A stretch of 64,000 nucleotides of DNA from Sphingomonas sp. IBVSS2 (GTDB lineage Bacteria > Pseudomonadota > Alphaproteobacteria > Sphingomonadales > Sphingomonadaceae). The translations under genes were made by a program, and so were the position numbers. Of the stretch, positions 9,910 through 18,682 are shown in pieces. Under the pieces are notes generated by a model. That model was not told where the DNA came from, did no database searches, and saw only the letters and a program-made list of their open reading frames with translations. The stretch is taken from the NCBI RefSeq assembly GCF_002127225.1, contig NZ_NFUR01000002.1:558001-622000 (forward strand), written 5' to 3'. Each line of letters starts with the position of its first letter. The stretch's first letter is position 1.

Positions 9910-10839
9910 TTATAGTAATTTTGTTTCGAATATCTCAATGAGTCTGTTCGTTTGTGTCTCGTCCGTGCGCTCCCATTCGGGCGAGGGCTGGCGGCGGAAC
10001 CAGGTGTACTGGCGCTTGGCGTACTGGCGGGTGGCGAGCGAGCCGGCGAAATGCGCCTCGTCCATGTCGCTCTCGCCCTGAAGCGCCAGGCCGATCTCGC
10101 GCACTCCGATCGCGCGCAGCACCGGGGCGTCGTCCGGCACGTCGGTGCGGGCGAGCAGCGCCTCGACCTCTTTCTGGGCAACCTTGACCATGTGGCGGAA
10201 GCGGCGGTCGATCCGGTCGGCGAGCCAGGTCTTGTCGGGCAACAGGATCAGCGCGGCGATGCGCACCTCGCCGCCGATGCCGCCATGACGTTCCGCCTGC
10301 CAGGCGCCGAGCGACTTGCCGGTGGAGCGGACGACTTCGAGCGCGCGGGACACGCGGGCGGTATCGGCGGGCTTGAGCCGGGCGGCGGTTTCGGGATCGA
10401 GCCGGGACAGCTCGGCATGCGCATCGGCGACCGCCATGGCGCGGACCGCGGCGCGGACTTCCGGATCGATCTCGGGCACCGGGGCGATCCCCTCGATCAG
10501 GGTGCGCAGATACATGCCGGTGCCGCCGACGAGGATGGGGAGGCGGCCCGCCGCATGCGCCTCTGCGATGGCGCCGCGGGCCTCGGCCGCCCAGCGCGCG
10601 GCGGAATAGGCATCGGCGCCATCGACATGGCCGAACAGGCGGTGCGGGGCGCGCTTCTCCTCCTCGGCTGTGGGGCGGGCGGTGAGTATTCGGAGGTCGG
10701 CATAGACCTGCATCGAATCCGCGTTGATCACGATGCCGCGATGCTTTTCGGCCAGCGCGAGCGCGAGCGCGGACTTGCCGCTCGCGGTCGGCCCTGCGAT
10801 GAGCGCCACCAAAGGCAGGTCAGGGGATCCGATGTTCAT
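9910..10839 (-). CDS. miaA: tRNA dimethylallyltransferase
   Basis: Transfers a dimethylallyl group to A37 of tRNAs that read codons beginning with U. The 309-residue protein matches the family length. The P-loop [11 protein letters not shown] is at residues 16-26. Further signatures are [36 protein letters not shown] and the C-terminal tRNA-binding part [15 protein letters not shown]. The ATG at 10839 gives a normal N-terminus. The frame extends 90 codons further upstream, but that stretch is antisense to serB. Its start codon overlaps that of serB head to head. Downstream, an 80-base gap separates it from ilvB. Confidence 0.96.
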   Translation of the reverse strand: MNIGSPDLPLVALIAGPTASGKSALALALAEKHRGIVINADSMQVYADLRILTARPTAEEEKRAPHRLFGHVDGADAYSAARWAAEARGAIAEAHAAGRLPILVGGTGMYLRTLIEGIAPVPEIDPEVRAAVRAMAVADAHAELSRLDPETAARLKPADTARVSRALEVVRSTGKSLGAWQAERHGGIGGEVRIAALILLPDKTWLADRIDRRFRHMVKVAQKEVEALLARTDVPDDAPVLRAIGVREIGLALQGESDMDEAHFAGSLATRQYAKRQYTWFRRQPSPEWERTDETQTNRLIEIFETKLL

Positions 10840-11710
10840 TGCGACGCTTATAACAGAGGGTTTGACCGCAGGGCAGCTTTCCGAGGCGGGTGACCGGCTG
10901 GCGGCGGCGGGCTGCGCCCCGGGAGCGTCGCGCTGGATCGACGCGGGGCGCGCGGCGGACCTCGAATTCGTCCAGCATCCCGATGCCGCGCGTGCCGCGC
11001 TGGAAGGCGCGTTCCCCGCTTGCGACGTGGCGGTGCAGCCGATGGCGGGGCGGGAGAAGAAGCTGCTCGTCGCCGACATGGATTCGACGATGATCACCGT
11101 GGAGTGCATCGACGAACTGGCAGACTATGCCGGGATCAAGCCGCAGATCGCCGAAGTGACCGAGCGGGCGATGCGCGGCGAGCTGGATTTCGGCGCGGCG
11201 CTCGACGCGCGGGTAGCGTTGCTGAAGGGCCTGCCGGAGGGTGCGATCGCGCAGTGCCTGGCCGAGCGGGTGCAGCTGATGCCGGGCGCGAAGGCACTGG
11301 TGCGCACGATGCGGGCACGGGGGGCGACCTGCGTGCTGGTATCGGGCGGGTTCACGCGCTTCGCCGAACCGGTGGGTGCGGAGATCGGCTTCCACCGGGT
11401 GATCGCCAACCGGCTGGTGATCGCGGACGGTGCGCTGGACGGGACGGTCGAGCGGCCGATCGTCGACAGCAACACCAAGCTCGAGACACTGGTGGCGGTG
11501 CGGGGCGAACTGGGGCTGGCGGTGGACGGCACGCTGGCGGTGGGCGACGGCGCCAACGACCTGGCGATGATCCGCGCGGCCGGGCTGGGCGTGGCCTATC
11601 ACGCCAAGCCGATCGTCGCGGCGGCGGCGGGCGTGCGGATCGACCATGGCGACCTGAGCGCGCTGCTCTACGCGCAGGGGATCGCGGCGAAGGATTGGGC
11701 GGAGAGCTGA
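10832..11710 (+). CDS. serB: Phosphoserine phosphatase
   Basis: The last step of serine synthesis, hydrolysing O-phosphoserine. It is a HAD-superfamily protein of 292 residues. The catalytic motif DMDST has Asp82 as nucleophile and Asp84 as acid/base. Motif II is [12 protein letters not shown], and motif III/IV is [23 protein letters not shown]. An N-terminal domain of about 75 residues precedes the HAD core, as in other alphaproteobacterial SerB proteins. The start MFIATL is at 10832, five bases before the miaA start codon on the other strand, so each gene's leader lies inside the other's coding region. A hairpin follows the stop. Confidence 0.95.
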   Translation: MFIATLITEGLTAGQLSEAGDRLAAAGCAPGASRWIDAGRAADLEFVQHPDAARAALEGAFPACDVAVQPMAGREKKLLVADMDSTMITVECIDELADYAGIKPQIAEVTERAMRGELDFGAALDARVALLKGLPEGAIAQCLAERVQLMPGAKALVRTMRARGATCVLVSGGFTRFAEPVGAEIGFHRVIANRLVIADGALDGTVERPIVDSNTKLETLVAVRGELGLAVDGTLAVGDGANDLAMIRAAGLGVAYHAKPIVAAAAGVRIDHGDLSALLYAQGIAAKDWAES

Positions 11711-11711
11711 G

Positions 11712-11737
11712 GCTCCTGCGCGGGAACGCGCAGGAGC
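11712..11737. terminator. Perfect hairpin between the convergent serB and beta-helix genes
   Basis: A 10-bp perfect stem (GCTCCTGCGC with GCGCAGGAGC) closes on a GGGAAC loop and fills the 36-base gap between two convergent stop codons. It has no T-tract on either side, so it may stabilise 3' ends rather than terminate alone. Confidence 0.55.
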
Positions 11738-11746
11738 GGAGCGGGA

Positions 11747-13168
11747 TCAGCCGTTCTTGGCCGATACGTACAGGAACTGCGGATCGGCCTGCGCGAGCGG
11801 GCCGCCGGCGTCGATATAGGTATAGAAGCGGGCATTCGCTTCGGTCTGGCTGCCGAGCGTGATCGAACCCGGATGGCCGGACGTATTGGTGTTGAGCGAT
11901 GCCGACAGCGCATAATCGTTGCTGCGGAACGGCTTGTCCCAGTTGACCAGATAGTCGCCCACGCCGACGCGGACCACCGACGCGCCCTGGCCGCCATCGA
12001 TCACGACCTGGGCGCCATCCCAATGGAACTTCACCCAGGGTTCGGCATGCGCCCCGTCATAGAGCGTGAAGGCCGGGCCGAACGAAGCCTTGGACGTTTC
12101 CACCGGCGGGGTGGCCGGATTGCCGTCATGGTCGGTGAACTGCGGTTCGGCTTCATATCCGGTCACGATGTTCCGCCGCCCATTGTCCACCATCTGCGCG
12201 GCGAGCGACGAATAGGCGAAATAGGGAAGCGCGATCCGGTTGTTCTGCGAGCTGTTGCCGAGATAGAGGAAATAGTCGAGCTGGGGCACGCCACCCGTCC
12301 GGTCCTGGCCCTCGATATAGCCGTCGGCCATGTGATTGTTATAGCCTTCGACCCGGAGCAGGAAGCTGCGGTTGGGGTTGCCGGGCTGCTTTAGCACGGC
12401 CTGCAATGTGTTGCCGCGCCATGCATTGCCGGTGGCATAGCGGCTCTCCTGGACGAGGATGTGGTGGCCCAGCTGAAGGTCGCAAGTGTCGATCGTCGTC
12501 GCATGCGCCCCGGAGAGCGGGCTGAGATCGCCGTCGTCCTGGGTGATCAGCTTGTACGCACCCCAGACCGCGCAGTTGCGGATCGTGTTCACCTCGCCGC
12601 CGGCATAGGGCGTCTTTTCGTTGGGCAGCTTGGTGCCGCTGCTGACGTTGCCGATCACGATGCCATAGCCTTGGACTTCATATTCGCGGCTGATGGCCTT
12701 GGGCTTGTCCAGAATGACGTTTTCGGGCGCGATATTGCCGACGTGCACGCGCTCGACGATCGAGCGAGTGATGTTGCGCAGATCGATGCCGATCTGGATC
12801 GCGGTGGCGGTGATGCTGTCGGTCGGATGCGTCAGGACCACGCCGAAGTCGCGGAGCACCACATCGGTGACATAGGCGTTCGAGTCGTTCGGATCGAAGG
12901 CGCGGCGGAGGATCGATCCGCCGCCATAGGCTGCGAGCTGCGCGATGGAGCCGCCCCCCGGCAAGGCATGCAGGATGGTGGCGCCGCGTCCTTCGCCGAC
13001 GATCTGGTTGCCCGTCCGCAGCACCAGGCCGACCGACGGATCGATCCGGTAGATGCCGGCGGGAATGAAGATCCGATAGTGGTCGTTCAGTGCCGCCTGG
13101 ATAGCGGCGGTATCGTCGACTCCGCCAGTGCCCGCGAAATAGGGGGCTTCCTTCACATTGACTGTCAT
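11747..13168 (-). CDS. Right-handed beta-helix protein with pectate-lyase-3-like N-terminus
   Basis: A 473-residue protein. The N-terminal segment FAGTGGVDDTAAIQAALN followed by IFIPAGIYRI is the entry motif of the pectate lyase superfamily / GH28-related domain, found in polysaccharide-active enzymes and phage tailspikes. Repeated short beta stretches through the middle are consistent with a helix of parallel strands. No signal peptide, membrane segment or lipobox is visible, which is odd for a polysaccharide-active protein. The start at 13168 has GAGG nine bases upstream. The next gene upstream (DUF4336) is 87 bases away in the same direction. The fold is fairly secure. Substrate and enzymatic activity are unknown. 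Confidence 0.75.
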   Translation of the reverse strand: MTVNVKEAPYFAGTGGVDDTAAIQAALNDHYRIFIPAGIYRIDPSVGLVLRTGNQIVGEGRGATILHALPGGGSIAQLAAYGGGSILRRAFDPNDSNAYVTDVVLRDFGVVLTHPTDSITATAIQIGIDLRNITRSIVERVHVGNIAPENVILDKPKAISREYEVQGYGIVIGNVSSGTKLPNEKTPYAGGEVNTIRNCAVWGAYKLITQDDGDLSPLSGAHATTIDTCDLQLGHHILVQESRYATGNAWRGNTLQAVLKQPGNPNRSFLLRVEGYNNHMADGYIEGQDRTGGVPQLDYFLYLGNSSQNNRIALPYFAYSSLAAQMVDNGRRNIVTGYEAEPQFTDHDGNPATPPVETSKASFGPAFTLYDGAHAEPWVKFHWDGAQVVIDGGQGASVVRVGVGDYLVNWDKPFRSNDYALSASLNTNTSGHPGSITLGSQTEANARFYTYIDAGGPLAQADPQFLYVSAKNG

Positions 13169-13255
13169 GATTGTCGTCCTCGCTTGCCGACGGGCCAGGA
13201 TTGCCCTCCGAACAAAACGGGAACATTGTATTCTCCAACATTGCAAGCGCGCTGG

Positions 13256-13954
13256 CTACGCTCCCAGCCAGCGAAAGGCGTTTGCGACGACCGCGCGAGC
13301 ATCCCGTTCGACCGGCGGCCCATGCGCGATCACGAGCTTCTCCGCCGGCCAGTCGAGGATGCGTCGTACCGCCAATCGGGCGGCGGGGCGGTCGGAAAAG
13401 GCATAGCGGAACTTGCGGGGGACCTGGGGTTCGCGCGCCGTCATCCCGTCGAGCCGGGCGACGATCGCGCGCCAGCCGGCGAACCATCCGCGCGGGAAAT
13501 GCTGGATCAGGTCGGTGAACAGCAGCGTGCGGCTGGCGTGGTGGAAGAAGGCCAGCTCGGTCGTGATCCGATTGCCCGATAGGGTGATCTGGTCGATCTC
13601 GTCGTCCCAGGCAAAGCCTGGCCCGTCCGCCAGGTCGCGGCCGAAACGCAGATCGGGATGTCGCGTGGCAAGGCCGGGCGGGGCGTGGAGCGTCGCCTGT
13701 GGGAAGGCGCGTTGCCATTCTCCCAGGAAGCGATCGTGCAGGCCGTTGGGCGCGATGAGGTGCCGCACCGCGCCGAGCGCCGCGACCGCGCCGCGCAAGC
13801 CATCCGAAAGCGCGATCGGCGACCAGAGGAAGAGCGTGCCGTCGCGCAACCGCATCACTGCCATCCGCGTGGGGTAGCGAAAGCCCGCGACCGACACGAC
13901 GGGGCCGTCCGCCAGCCAGATTTCCGTGCCGAAGGGTCTCAGCATGGCTTCCAT
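13256..13954 (-). CDS. DUF4336 protein (degenerate metallo-hydrolase-like)
   Basis: A 232-residue protein with the DUF4336 pattern: LRPFGTEIWLADGPV, then RMAVMRLRDGTLFLWSPIAL, APNGLHDRFLGEW, and a conserved FTDLIQHFPRGW. The fold is thought to be related to metallo-beta-lactamases, but the HxHxDH zinc motif is missing, so hydrolase activity should not be assumed. The ATG at 13954 (MEAML) is the start, with no strong ribosome site. It lies 32 bases after the MipA/OmpV gene in the same direction and could share its transcript. The cellular role is unknown. Confidence 0.78.
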   Translation of the reverse strand: MEAMLRPFGTEIWLADGPVVSVAGFRYPTRMAVMRLRDGTLFLWSPIALSDGLRGAVAALGAVRHLIAPNGLHDRFLGEWQRAFPQATLHAPPGLATRHPDLRFGRDLADGPGFAWDDEIDQITLSGNRITTELAFFHHASRTLLFTDLIQHFPRGWFAGWRAIVARLDGMTAREPQVPRKFRYAFSDRPAARLAVRRILDWPAEKLVIAHGPPVERDARAVVANAFRWLGA

Positions 13955-13986
13955 CGCTGCGGACTCCCCGTCGATGCGTCCCGGGC

Positions 13987-14781
13987 TCAGCGCACGCCCT
14001 TGCCGAAGGTGAAGCTGAGGCCAAGGCCGCCGGAAAGCTGATTGCGGCTGCCGATCGGCCCGCGCGAAAGGGGGGAATCGGCGCCGTCGCCCACCAGCCG
14101 ATCGTAGCGGGTGTAGCCGTACAGGCCCCAGCGACGGGAAAATTGCCAGGTGGCGGTGCTGCTCACGCCCAGCGCATGGACCGCGCTGCCATCGGCGCGG
14201 TAGACCGGCAGGCCCGTGCGGGCGGCGACGGCGGGCGTTACTTCGAAATAGGCGCGGCGATATTTCGCGTCCGACAGCGAGACGCGCGGGCCGATCGAGA
14301 TCACCCATTTGTCGCCGTCGCGGGCGACATAGTCGAGCCCGACGCCGCCGATCAGCCCGCCATGGCCGTTGATGCCCTTGCGCAGTTCGGCATGGAGGCG
14401 CAGCGGCCTGGCAAGCCAATATTGCGCATAGCCGCCCAGTTCGATCGTGGTGCCGACCTCGTCGACCGGGGCGCCGGCCTCGCTCCGGCGGCGCGAGCCC
14501 TGGAAATTGGCGGCGGGGCCGAACTCGAACCCGCTTTTGTCGATCAGCGCGAAGCCGAAGCTGTCGTCCGCGGCCACGAAGGGGAAGGGGTCGTCGCCGC
14601 GCGCGGTGGCGACATCGAGCATCGGGGTGAGCTGCAGCTTGTCCGCCCCGGGATAATTGGGGGTGAGCTGGGGGCCGAGCGAGACGCGGTAGCGCCGTGG
14701 CGGCCTGGGTTCGTCATCCTGTGCATGCGCGGGCAGGGCGATGGCGAGCAGGGGCGCGAGCGCGAGGAAACGGATCATCAT
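13987..14781 (-). CDS. MipA/OmpV family outer-membrane protein
   Basis: A 264-residue precursor. The signal peptide MMIRFLALAPLLAIALPAHA is followed by QDDE. The mature part starts with the typical YRVSLGPQLTPNYPGADKLQ, and amphipathic strands alternate through to a C-terminal LSGGLGLSFTF. MipA/OmpV proteins are small outer-membrane barrels. MipA of E. coli scaffolds murein-synthesis complexes, but most relatives have no assigned function. Two adjacent ATG codons could serve as start. It is the first of three same-strand genes and lies next to a SPOR-domain gene. A link to cell-wall work is suggestive but not shown. Confidence 0.88.
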   Translation of the reverse strand: MMIRFLALAPLLAIALPAHAQDDEPRPPRRYRVSLGPQLTPNYPGADKLQLTPMLDVATARGDDPFPFVAADDSFGFALIDKSGFEFGPAANFQGSRRRSEAGAPVDEVGTTIELGGYAQYWLARPLRLHAELRKGINGHGGLIGGVGLDYVARDGDKWVISIGPRVSLSDAKYRRAYFEVTPAVAARTGLPVYRADGSAVHALGVSSTATWQFSRRWGLYGYTRYDRLVGDGADSPLSRGPIGSRNQLSGGLGLSFTFGKGVR

Positions 14782-14824
14782 GCTCGAACGCCCTACACAC
14801 AGCTCTGTTGCAGGTGCGATATGA

Positions 14825-15772
14825 CTATTGGCCGACCGGCACGCAAGGGCTCACGCCGCGACAGGCGCTCGCGGCCTCGCCGCGGCTGGCAAAGGGGCCG
14901 ACCAGCACCTTGGTGAGGGTGCCCGCCTTCACATAGGAAACCTGCCGGCCCGGGAAACGGGCGCCGACCTGGCCCCAGAGCTTGCGGGCATTGGCGGGTT
15001 CGCCGAATGCGCCGAGCTGGAGCCGCCAGCCGCCGTCGCGGATCGCGGCGGGCGCCGGCGGGGTCGCCGCGACCTTGACCGGCGCGGGCGCCGGGGTGGC
15101 GGTGACGCGCGGCGGCGGCGTGCGGACGGGCGTGGTGCGGGGCGGCGGCGTACCGGCGACTTCCACCGGGGGCGATGCCGCGCCGGGCAGGGGCGCGCGG
15201 TTCGCCTCTTCCTCATATTTGCGCGCCAGGGTCAGGCCCGCCTGGCGGTCCTGCACCGTCATGTACTTGTCCATCTGCGCGAGGGCGCTCGAGGCTTCGG
15301 CCAGGCCGGACTGCGAGGCACGGGTGACCAGCGCATAGGCGCGCACCCAGTCCTTCTGGACCGCGTCGCCGTTGAAATACATCGTGCCGAGCACGTATTG
15401 CGCGCGCGGATCGCCGCGGCCGGCGGCGCGCTGGAGCCAGGGTGCCGCCTTGTCGCGCTTGCCGTTGGCGAAGAGGGCGAGGCCGTAGCTCGCCTCGGCC
15501 TGCTCATGGCCCTGCGCGGCGGCCTTGCCGTACCAGAGCTCGGCCTGGTTCAGGTCGGCGGTGACGCCGCGGCCGAGCTTATAGGCCTGGCCGAGATTGA
15601 ACTGCGCGTCGGCATCGCCCTTCATCGCCGGGCTGCGCCAGCGATCGACGGCGCCCTTGTAGTCGCCGCGCTCCCATGCCTCGACCCCGGCCTTGACCGG
15701 ATTCTCCTGCGCGAGCGCCAGCGGGGCGGCGAGCGCCATCCCGGCAACAGCGATCAACCCGAGAAGCTTCAT
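14825..15772 (-). CDS. Sel1-repeat protein with C-terminal SPOR domain
   Basis: A 315-residue exported protein. The signal peptide MKLLGLIAVAGMALAAP leads to a series of Sel1/TPR-like repeats, for example GDADAQFNLGQAYKLGRGV, GHEQAEASYGLALFANG and GDPRAQYVLGTMYFNGDAV. A Pro/Thr-rich linker follows (about residues 200-240), then a SPOR domain (WRLQLGAFGEPANARKLWGQ). SPOR domains bind denuded glycans in septal peptidoglycan, so a periplasmic division-site role is likely. The ATG at 15772 follows AAAGG. It diverges from the ParA operon, whose last gene also carries a SPOR domain. Confidence 0.88.
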   Translation of the reverse strand: MKLLGLIAVAGMALAAPLALAQENPVKAGVEAWERGDYKGAVDRWRSPAMKGDADAQFNLGQAYKLGRGVTADLNQAELWYGKAAAQGHEQAEASYGLALFANGKRDKAAPWLQRAAGRGDPRAQYVLGTMYFNGDAVQKDWVRAYALVTRASQSGLAEASSALAQMDKYMTVQDRQAGLTLARKYEEEANRAPLPGAASPPVEVAGTPPPRTTPVRTPPPRVTATPAPAPVKVAATPPAPAAIRDGGWRLQLGAFGEPANARKLWGQVGARFPGRQVSYVKAGTLTKVLVGPFASRGEAASACRGVSPCVPVGQ

Positions 15773-15884
15773 GCGACCTTTCGACTCCCGTCCCGGCAAG
15801 ATTGGATAAATGCCAGTTAACCATCGTTTGTGAAAGAAATCCTTACCCGGCCGCACGTACGGAGAATCCCGGGGCGGAACGCCG

Positions 15885-15899
15885 TTAACGCATTCTTAG
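15885..15899 (+). promoter_or_regulatory. CtrA-like box upstream of the ParA operon
   Basis: TTAACGCATTCTTAG reads TTAA-N7-TTAG, one base off the alphaproteobacterial CtrA consensus TTAA-N7-TTAA. It lies 52 bases before the ParA start codon in the 178-base divergent region. A second TTAA occurs near the Sel1-SPOR start. This is pattern matching only. Confidence 0.3.
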
Positions 15900-15950
15900 A
15901 CGCCGCCATGGCATCCCCACTCTCGGGTAACTGGTATTTCGAGGGGGTTC

Positions 15951-16664
15951 ATGCGCGTTCTCGCGATGGCATCGCAGAAGGGCGGATCCGGCAAGACGAC
16001 CTTGTCGGGCCATCTCGCCGTGCAGGCGGAACGGGCCGGGTGTGGCCCGGTCGTGCTGATCGACATCGATCCGCAGGGCTCGCTCGCCGATTGGTGGAAC
16101 GAGCGCGAGACGGATCTTCCGGCCTTTGCGCAGACCACGGTCGCGCGGCTGGCCTCGGACCTCGAGATCCTGCGCCAGCAGGGCTTCAAGCTCGCGGTTA
16201 TCGACACGCCGCCGGCCATCACCATGGCGATCCAGAGCGTGATCGCGGTGGCCGAGCTGATCGTGATCCCGACGCGCCCGTCGCCGCACGACCTGCGCGC
16301 CGTGGGCGCCACGGTCGATCTGTGCGATCGCGCGGGCAAGCCGCTGATCTTCGTCGTCAACGCCGCCACGCCCAAGGCCCGGATCACCAGCGAGGCCGCG
16401 GTGGCGCTGTCGCAGCACGGCACCGTCGCGCCGATCACGCTGCATCACCGCACCGATTTCGCCGCCTCGATGATCGACGGCCGCACCGTGATGGAAGTCG
16501 ATCCGAACGGCCGCTCGGCCGGCGAGGTCGCGGCGCTGTGGACCTATATCAACGACCGGCTGGAGAAGAACTTCCGCCGTACCGTCTTCGCCGCGCCGAC
16601 CGCGGTCAATCAATTCGGCGCGCCGCGCCCGGCTGGTGGCTTCGGCCGCAGGGTGGTGAGCTGA
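15951..16664 (+). CDS. ParA/MinD-family ATPase
   Basis: A 237-residue Walker-type ATPase. The deviant Walker A motif KGGSGKTT is at residues 10-17, the DIDPQGSLADWW motif follows the second strand, and the Walker B equivalent is LAVIDTPPA. No N-terminal DNA-binding extension is present, so this is the small orphan ParA type, which positions plasmids, chemoreceptors or other cargo by dynamic binding to nucleoid or membrane. The start MRVLAMASQ at 15951 gives a compact N-terminus. The stop codon overlaps the start of the next gene (TGATG). Neighbouring SPOR-domain genes suggest cargo linked to the division site. That is inference. Confidence 0.92.
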   Translation: MRVLAMASQKGGSGKTTLSGHLAVQAERAGCGPVVLIDIDPQGSLADWWNERETDLPAFAQTTVARLASDLEILRQQGFKLAVIDTPPAITMAIQSVIAVAELIVIPTRPSPHDLRAVGATVDLCDRAGKPLIFVVNAATPKARITSEAAVALSQHGTVAPITLHHRTDFAASMIDGRTVMEVDPNGRSAGEVAALWTYINDRLEKNFRRTVFAAPTAVNQFGAPRPAGGFGRRVVS

Positions 16665-17233
16665 TGTTCGGCACCCCCAAGCCCACCGCCTCGCTCTCCT
16701 CGAGCCTGCTCGCCCGCAAGGGCCAGGCGCGCCCGGCGATGCGCCCGCAGGGTTTCGTCGGCCTCAATCCGGCGACCGCCCAGGAGGATCTCGGCTGGAA
16801 CGACATGGGCGACGATCACGCCCATGCGCACCATGCCCAGCAATTCGCGCCCGAGCCGGCGCCGATACCGGCACCCAAGCCCCAGGTGCTGCGCCAGATC
16901 GAACAGCTCGACGAGCGGTTCAGCGCGCCCGAGCCGGTGGCCGTGCCGCCGGCACCCGTGGCGGTGACCGCGCCGCCGTCCGCTCCGGTCGCGCCGCGCG
17001 CCGCGCTGGCCCCGGCCGCCGCCGAACGGCTGGCCCGCGAAGTGGCAAGGAAATCCAAGGCGGCGTTCACGCTTCGCCTCGACAATGACCGGCATCTGCG
17101 CCTGCGCCTCGCATCGGCGGTCACCAATCGTTCGGCGCAACAACTCGTGACCGAGGCGCTCGACGCCTTTCTCGAATCGCTGACCGAGGTCGAGACGCTC
17201 GCGCGTCAGGTCGGCCCGGCCGGGAACCGTTGA
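16664..17233 (+). CDS. Ribbon-helix-helix-like partner of the ParA ATPase
   Basis: A 189-residue protein with two parts. Residues 1 to about 125 are low in complexity and rich in Pro, Ala and His (DDHAHAHHAQQ, then Pro/Ala/Val stretches), probably disordered. The C-terminus from about residue 128 reads KAAFTLRLDNDRHLRLRLAS and then NRSAQQLVTEALDAFLES, a strand followed by two helices as in ribbon-helix-helix DNA-binding proteins. Such small RHH proteins commonly serve as centromere-binding partners of small ParA ATPases. Start and ParA stop overlap by one base. The family is inferred from local pattern. No centromere-like repeat array is evident nearby. Confidence 0.7.
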   Translation: MFGTPKPTASLSSSLLARKGQARPAMRPQGFVGLNPATAQEDLGWNDMGDDHAHAHHAQQFAPEPAPIPAPKPQVLRQIEQLDERFSAPEPVAVPPAPVAVTAPPSAPVAPRAALAPAAAERLAREVARKSKAAFTLRLDNDRHLRLRLASAVTNRSAQQLVTEALDAFLESLTEVETLARQVGPAGNR

Positions 17234-17241
17234 AGGAACGG

Positions 17242-18615
17242 ATGATGAAGACCCGTAGCAAGCTCGTGATCGGCCTCTCGGCGCTCGCGGCCGGCGGCAC
17301 GCTGGCAGCCGGCATCGCGACCCAGGGCTTCGCGCTCTCGGCCTTCGCGACCGATGCGCCCAATGCGAAGAAGGCGGCGCAGGAAGCCGGCCAGGCGCAC
17401 AAGGCGATCGCCCGGCGCAAGGCCGCCGACGCGGTTGCGCATGCCGAGGCGGCAGTGGCCAATGATCCGCAGAACGCCGAATATCGCGCGCTGCTGGGCC
17501 AGGCCTATCTGCTCTCCGGCCGCTTCGCCTCGGCCAACCAGGCGCTGGGCGATGCCCTGACGCTCAATCCCGGCGACGGGCGCGTGGCGCTCAACCTGGT
17601 CCTCGCCAAGATCGCGGGCGGCGACTGGCCGGGCGCGCGCGCGATGCTGCAGTCGCATGAAGACACGATCCCCGCCGCCGATCGCGGCCTGGCCTTCGCG
17701 CTGGCCGGCGATCCGGTGAAGGCCGTCGAGATACTGGGCCCCGCCGCCCGGGCCGAGGACGCCACCGCCAAGACCCGCCAGAACCTCGCGCTCGCGCTTG
17801 CGCTCTCGGGCCGCTGGGCCGAAGCCAAGCAGGTCGCCGCCGTCGACGTCGCGCCCGACCAGATCGGCGCGCGCATGCTGCAATGGGTGAATTTCGCTCG
17901 CCCGACCAACGCTTATGACCAGGTTGCCTCGCTGCTCGGCGTGACGCCGGTGCAGGACGCCGGCCAGCCGGTCCGCCTCGCGCTGGCCCAGCAGAACGTG
18001 ATGCTCGCTGCCGCCGCGACCCAGCCGGTACAGACCGTGCCGGCGCAGGACGCGGTCGACAGCTACATGCCGGGCGTTCCGGCCAACGCCCAGGCAGTCG
18101 CGGTCGAGACCGGCGGCGCCGCCGCGGCCGCTTCCGTCACTGCGACGGCCGCCGTCGAGGTCGCGCCGGTCGCCGGCACCAATGGCGGTGTCGTGTTCGG
18201 CCCGCGCGAGGAAGTGGTGCAGGCTGTTCCCGCCGCCGCGGCCCGGGCGCCCGTCGCCACCGCATCGTTGAGTGCGCGCGCACCGGCGATCGAGAAGGTC
18301 GCGTCGGCCAGGCCGTCGCGCGGCAATTTCTACGTCCAGCTCGGCGCCTATGCGAGCCCGGCGGTGGCCCGCGACGCATGGAGCCGCTTCGGGCACCGGG
18401 TGTCGGCGCTTTCGGGCCAGACGCCCTATGGCGCCAAGGTCTCGACCCGGGCGGGCAGCTTCTATCGCCTGTCGGTGGGCGGCTATGGCCGCGGCGACGC
18501 CGAGGCGCTGTGCCGCCAGGTGAAGGCGAGCGGCCAGACCTGCTTCGTGCGCGCCGGCGCGGGCGACGCGCTGGCGGCCTGGGCCAGGCCGGGCGTGCGC
18601 CTGGCTTCGCGCTGA
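17242..18615 (+). CDS. TPR protein with C-terminal SPOR domain
   Basis: A protein of about 457 residues, third gene of the ParA operon. The N-terminus (MMKTRSKLVIGLSALAAGGT) carries a signal peptide or anchor. Residues about 50-260 form TPR-like helices (AEYRALLGQAYLLSGRFASA, LNPGDGRVALNLVLAKIAGG). An Ala/Val-rich linker follows, then a SPOR domain near the end (NFYVQLGAYASPAVARDAW, then FYRLSVGGYGRGDAEALC). AAGGA precedes two adjacent ATG codons (17242, 17245). An in-frame TTG at 17230 is less likely. The gene starts nine bases after the previous stop and ends at a strong terminator. It is probably periplasmic and septal. Confidence 0.88.
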   Translation: MMKTRSKLVIGLSALAAGGTLAAGIATQGFALSAFATDAPNAKKAAQEAGQAHKAIARRKAADAVAHAEAAVANDPQNAEYRALLGQAYLLSGRFASANQALGDALTLNPGDGRVALNLVLAKIAGGDWPGARAMLQSHEDTIPAADRGLAFALAGDPVKAVEILGPAARAEDATAKTRQNLALALALSGRWAEAKQVAAVDVAPDQIGARMLQWVNFARPTNAYDQVASLLGVTPVQDAGQPVRLALAQQNVMLAAAATQPVQTVPAQDAVDSYMPGVPANAQAVAVETGGAAAAASVTATAAVEVAPVAGTNGGVVFGPREEVVQAVPAAAARAPVATASLSARAPAIEKVASARPSRGNFYVQLGAYASPAVARDAWSRFGHRVSALSGQTPYGAKVSTRAGSFYRLSVGGYGRGDAEALCRQVKASGQTCFVRAGAGDALAAWARPGVRLASR

Positions 18616-18645
18616 ACAAGTTTCCCTCTCCCATCGGGAAAAGAG

Positions 18646-18675
18646 AGGCCGGGGCGGCAACGCCTCGGCCTTTTT
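18646..18675 (+). terminator. Rho-independent terminator of the ParA/RHH/SPOR operon
   Basis: An 11-bp stem (18646-18656 with 18661-18671, one G-T wobble) with a GCAA tetraloop, followed by TTTTT. It lies 31 bases after the stop codon. Confidence 0.92.
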
Positions 18676-18682
18676 CTGGCGC

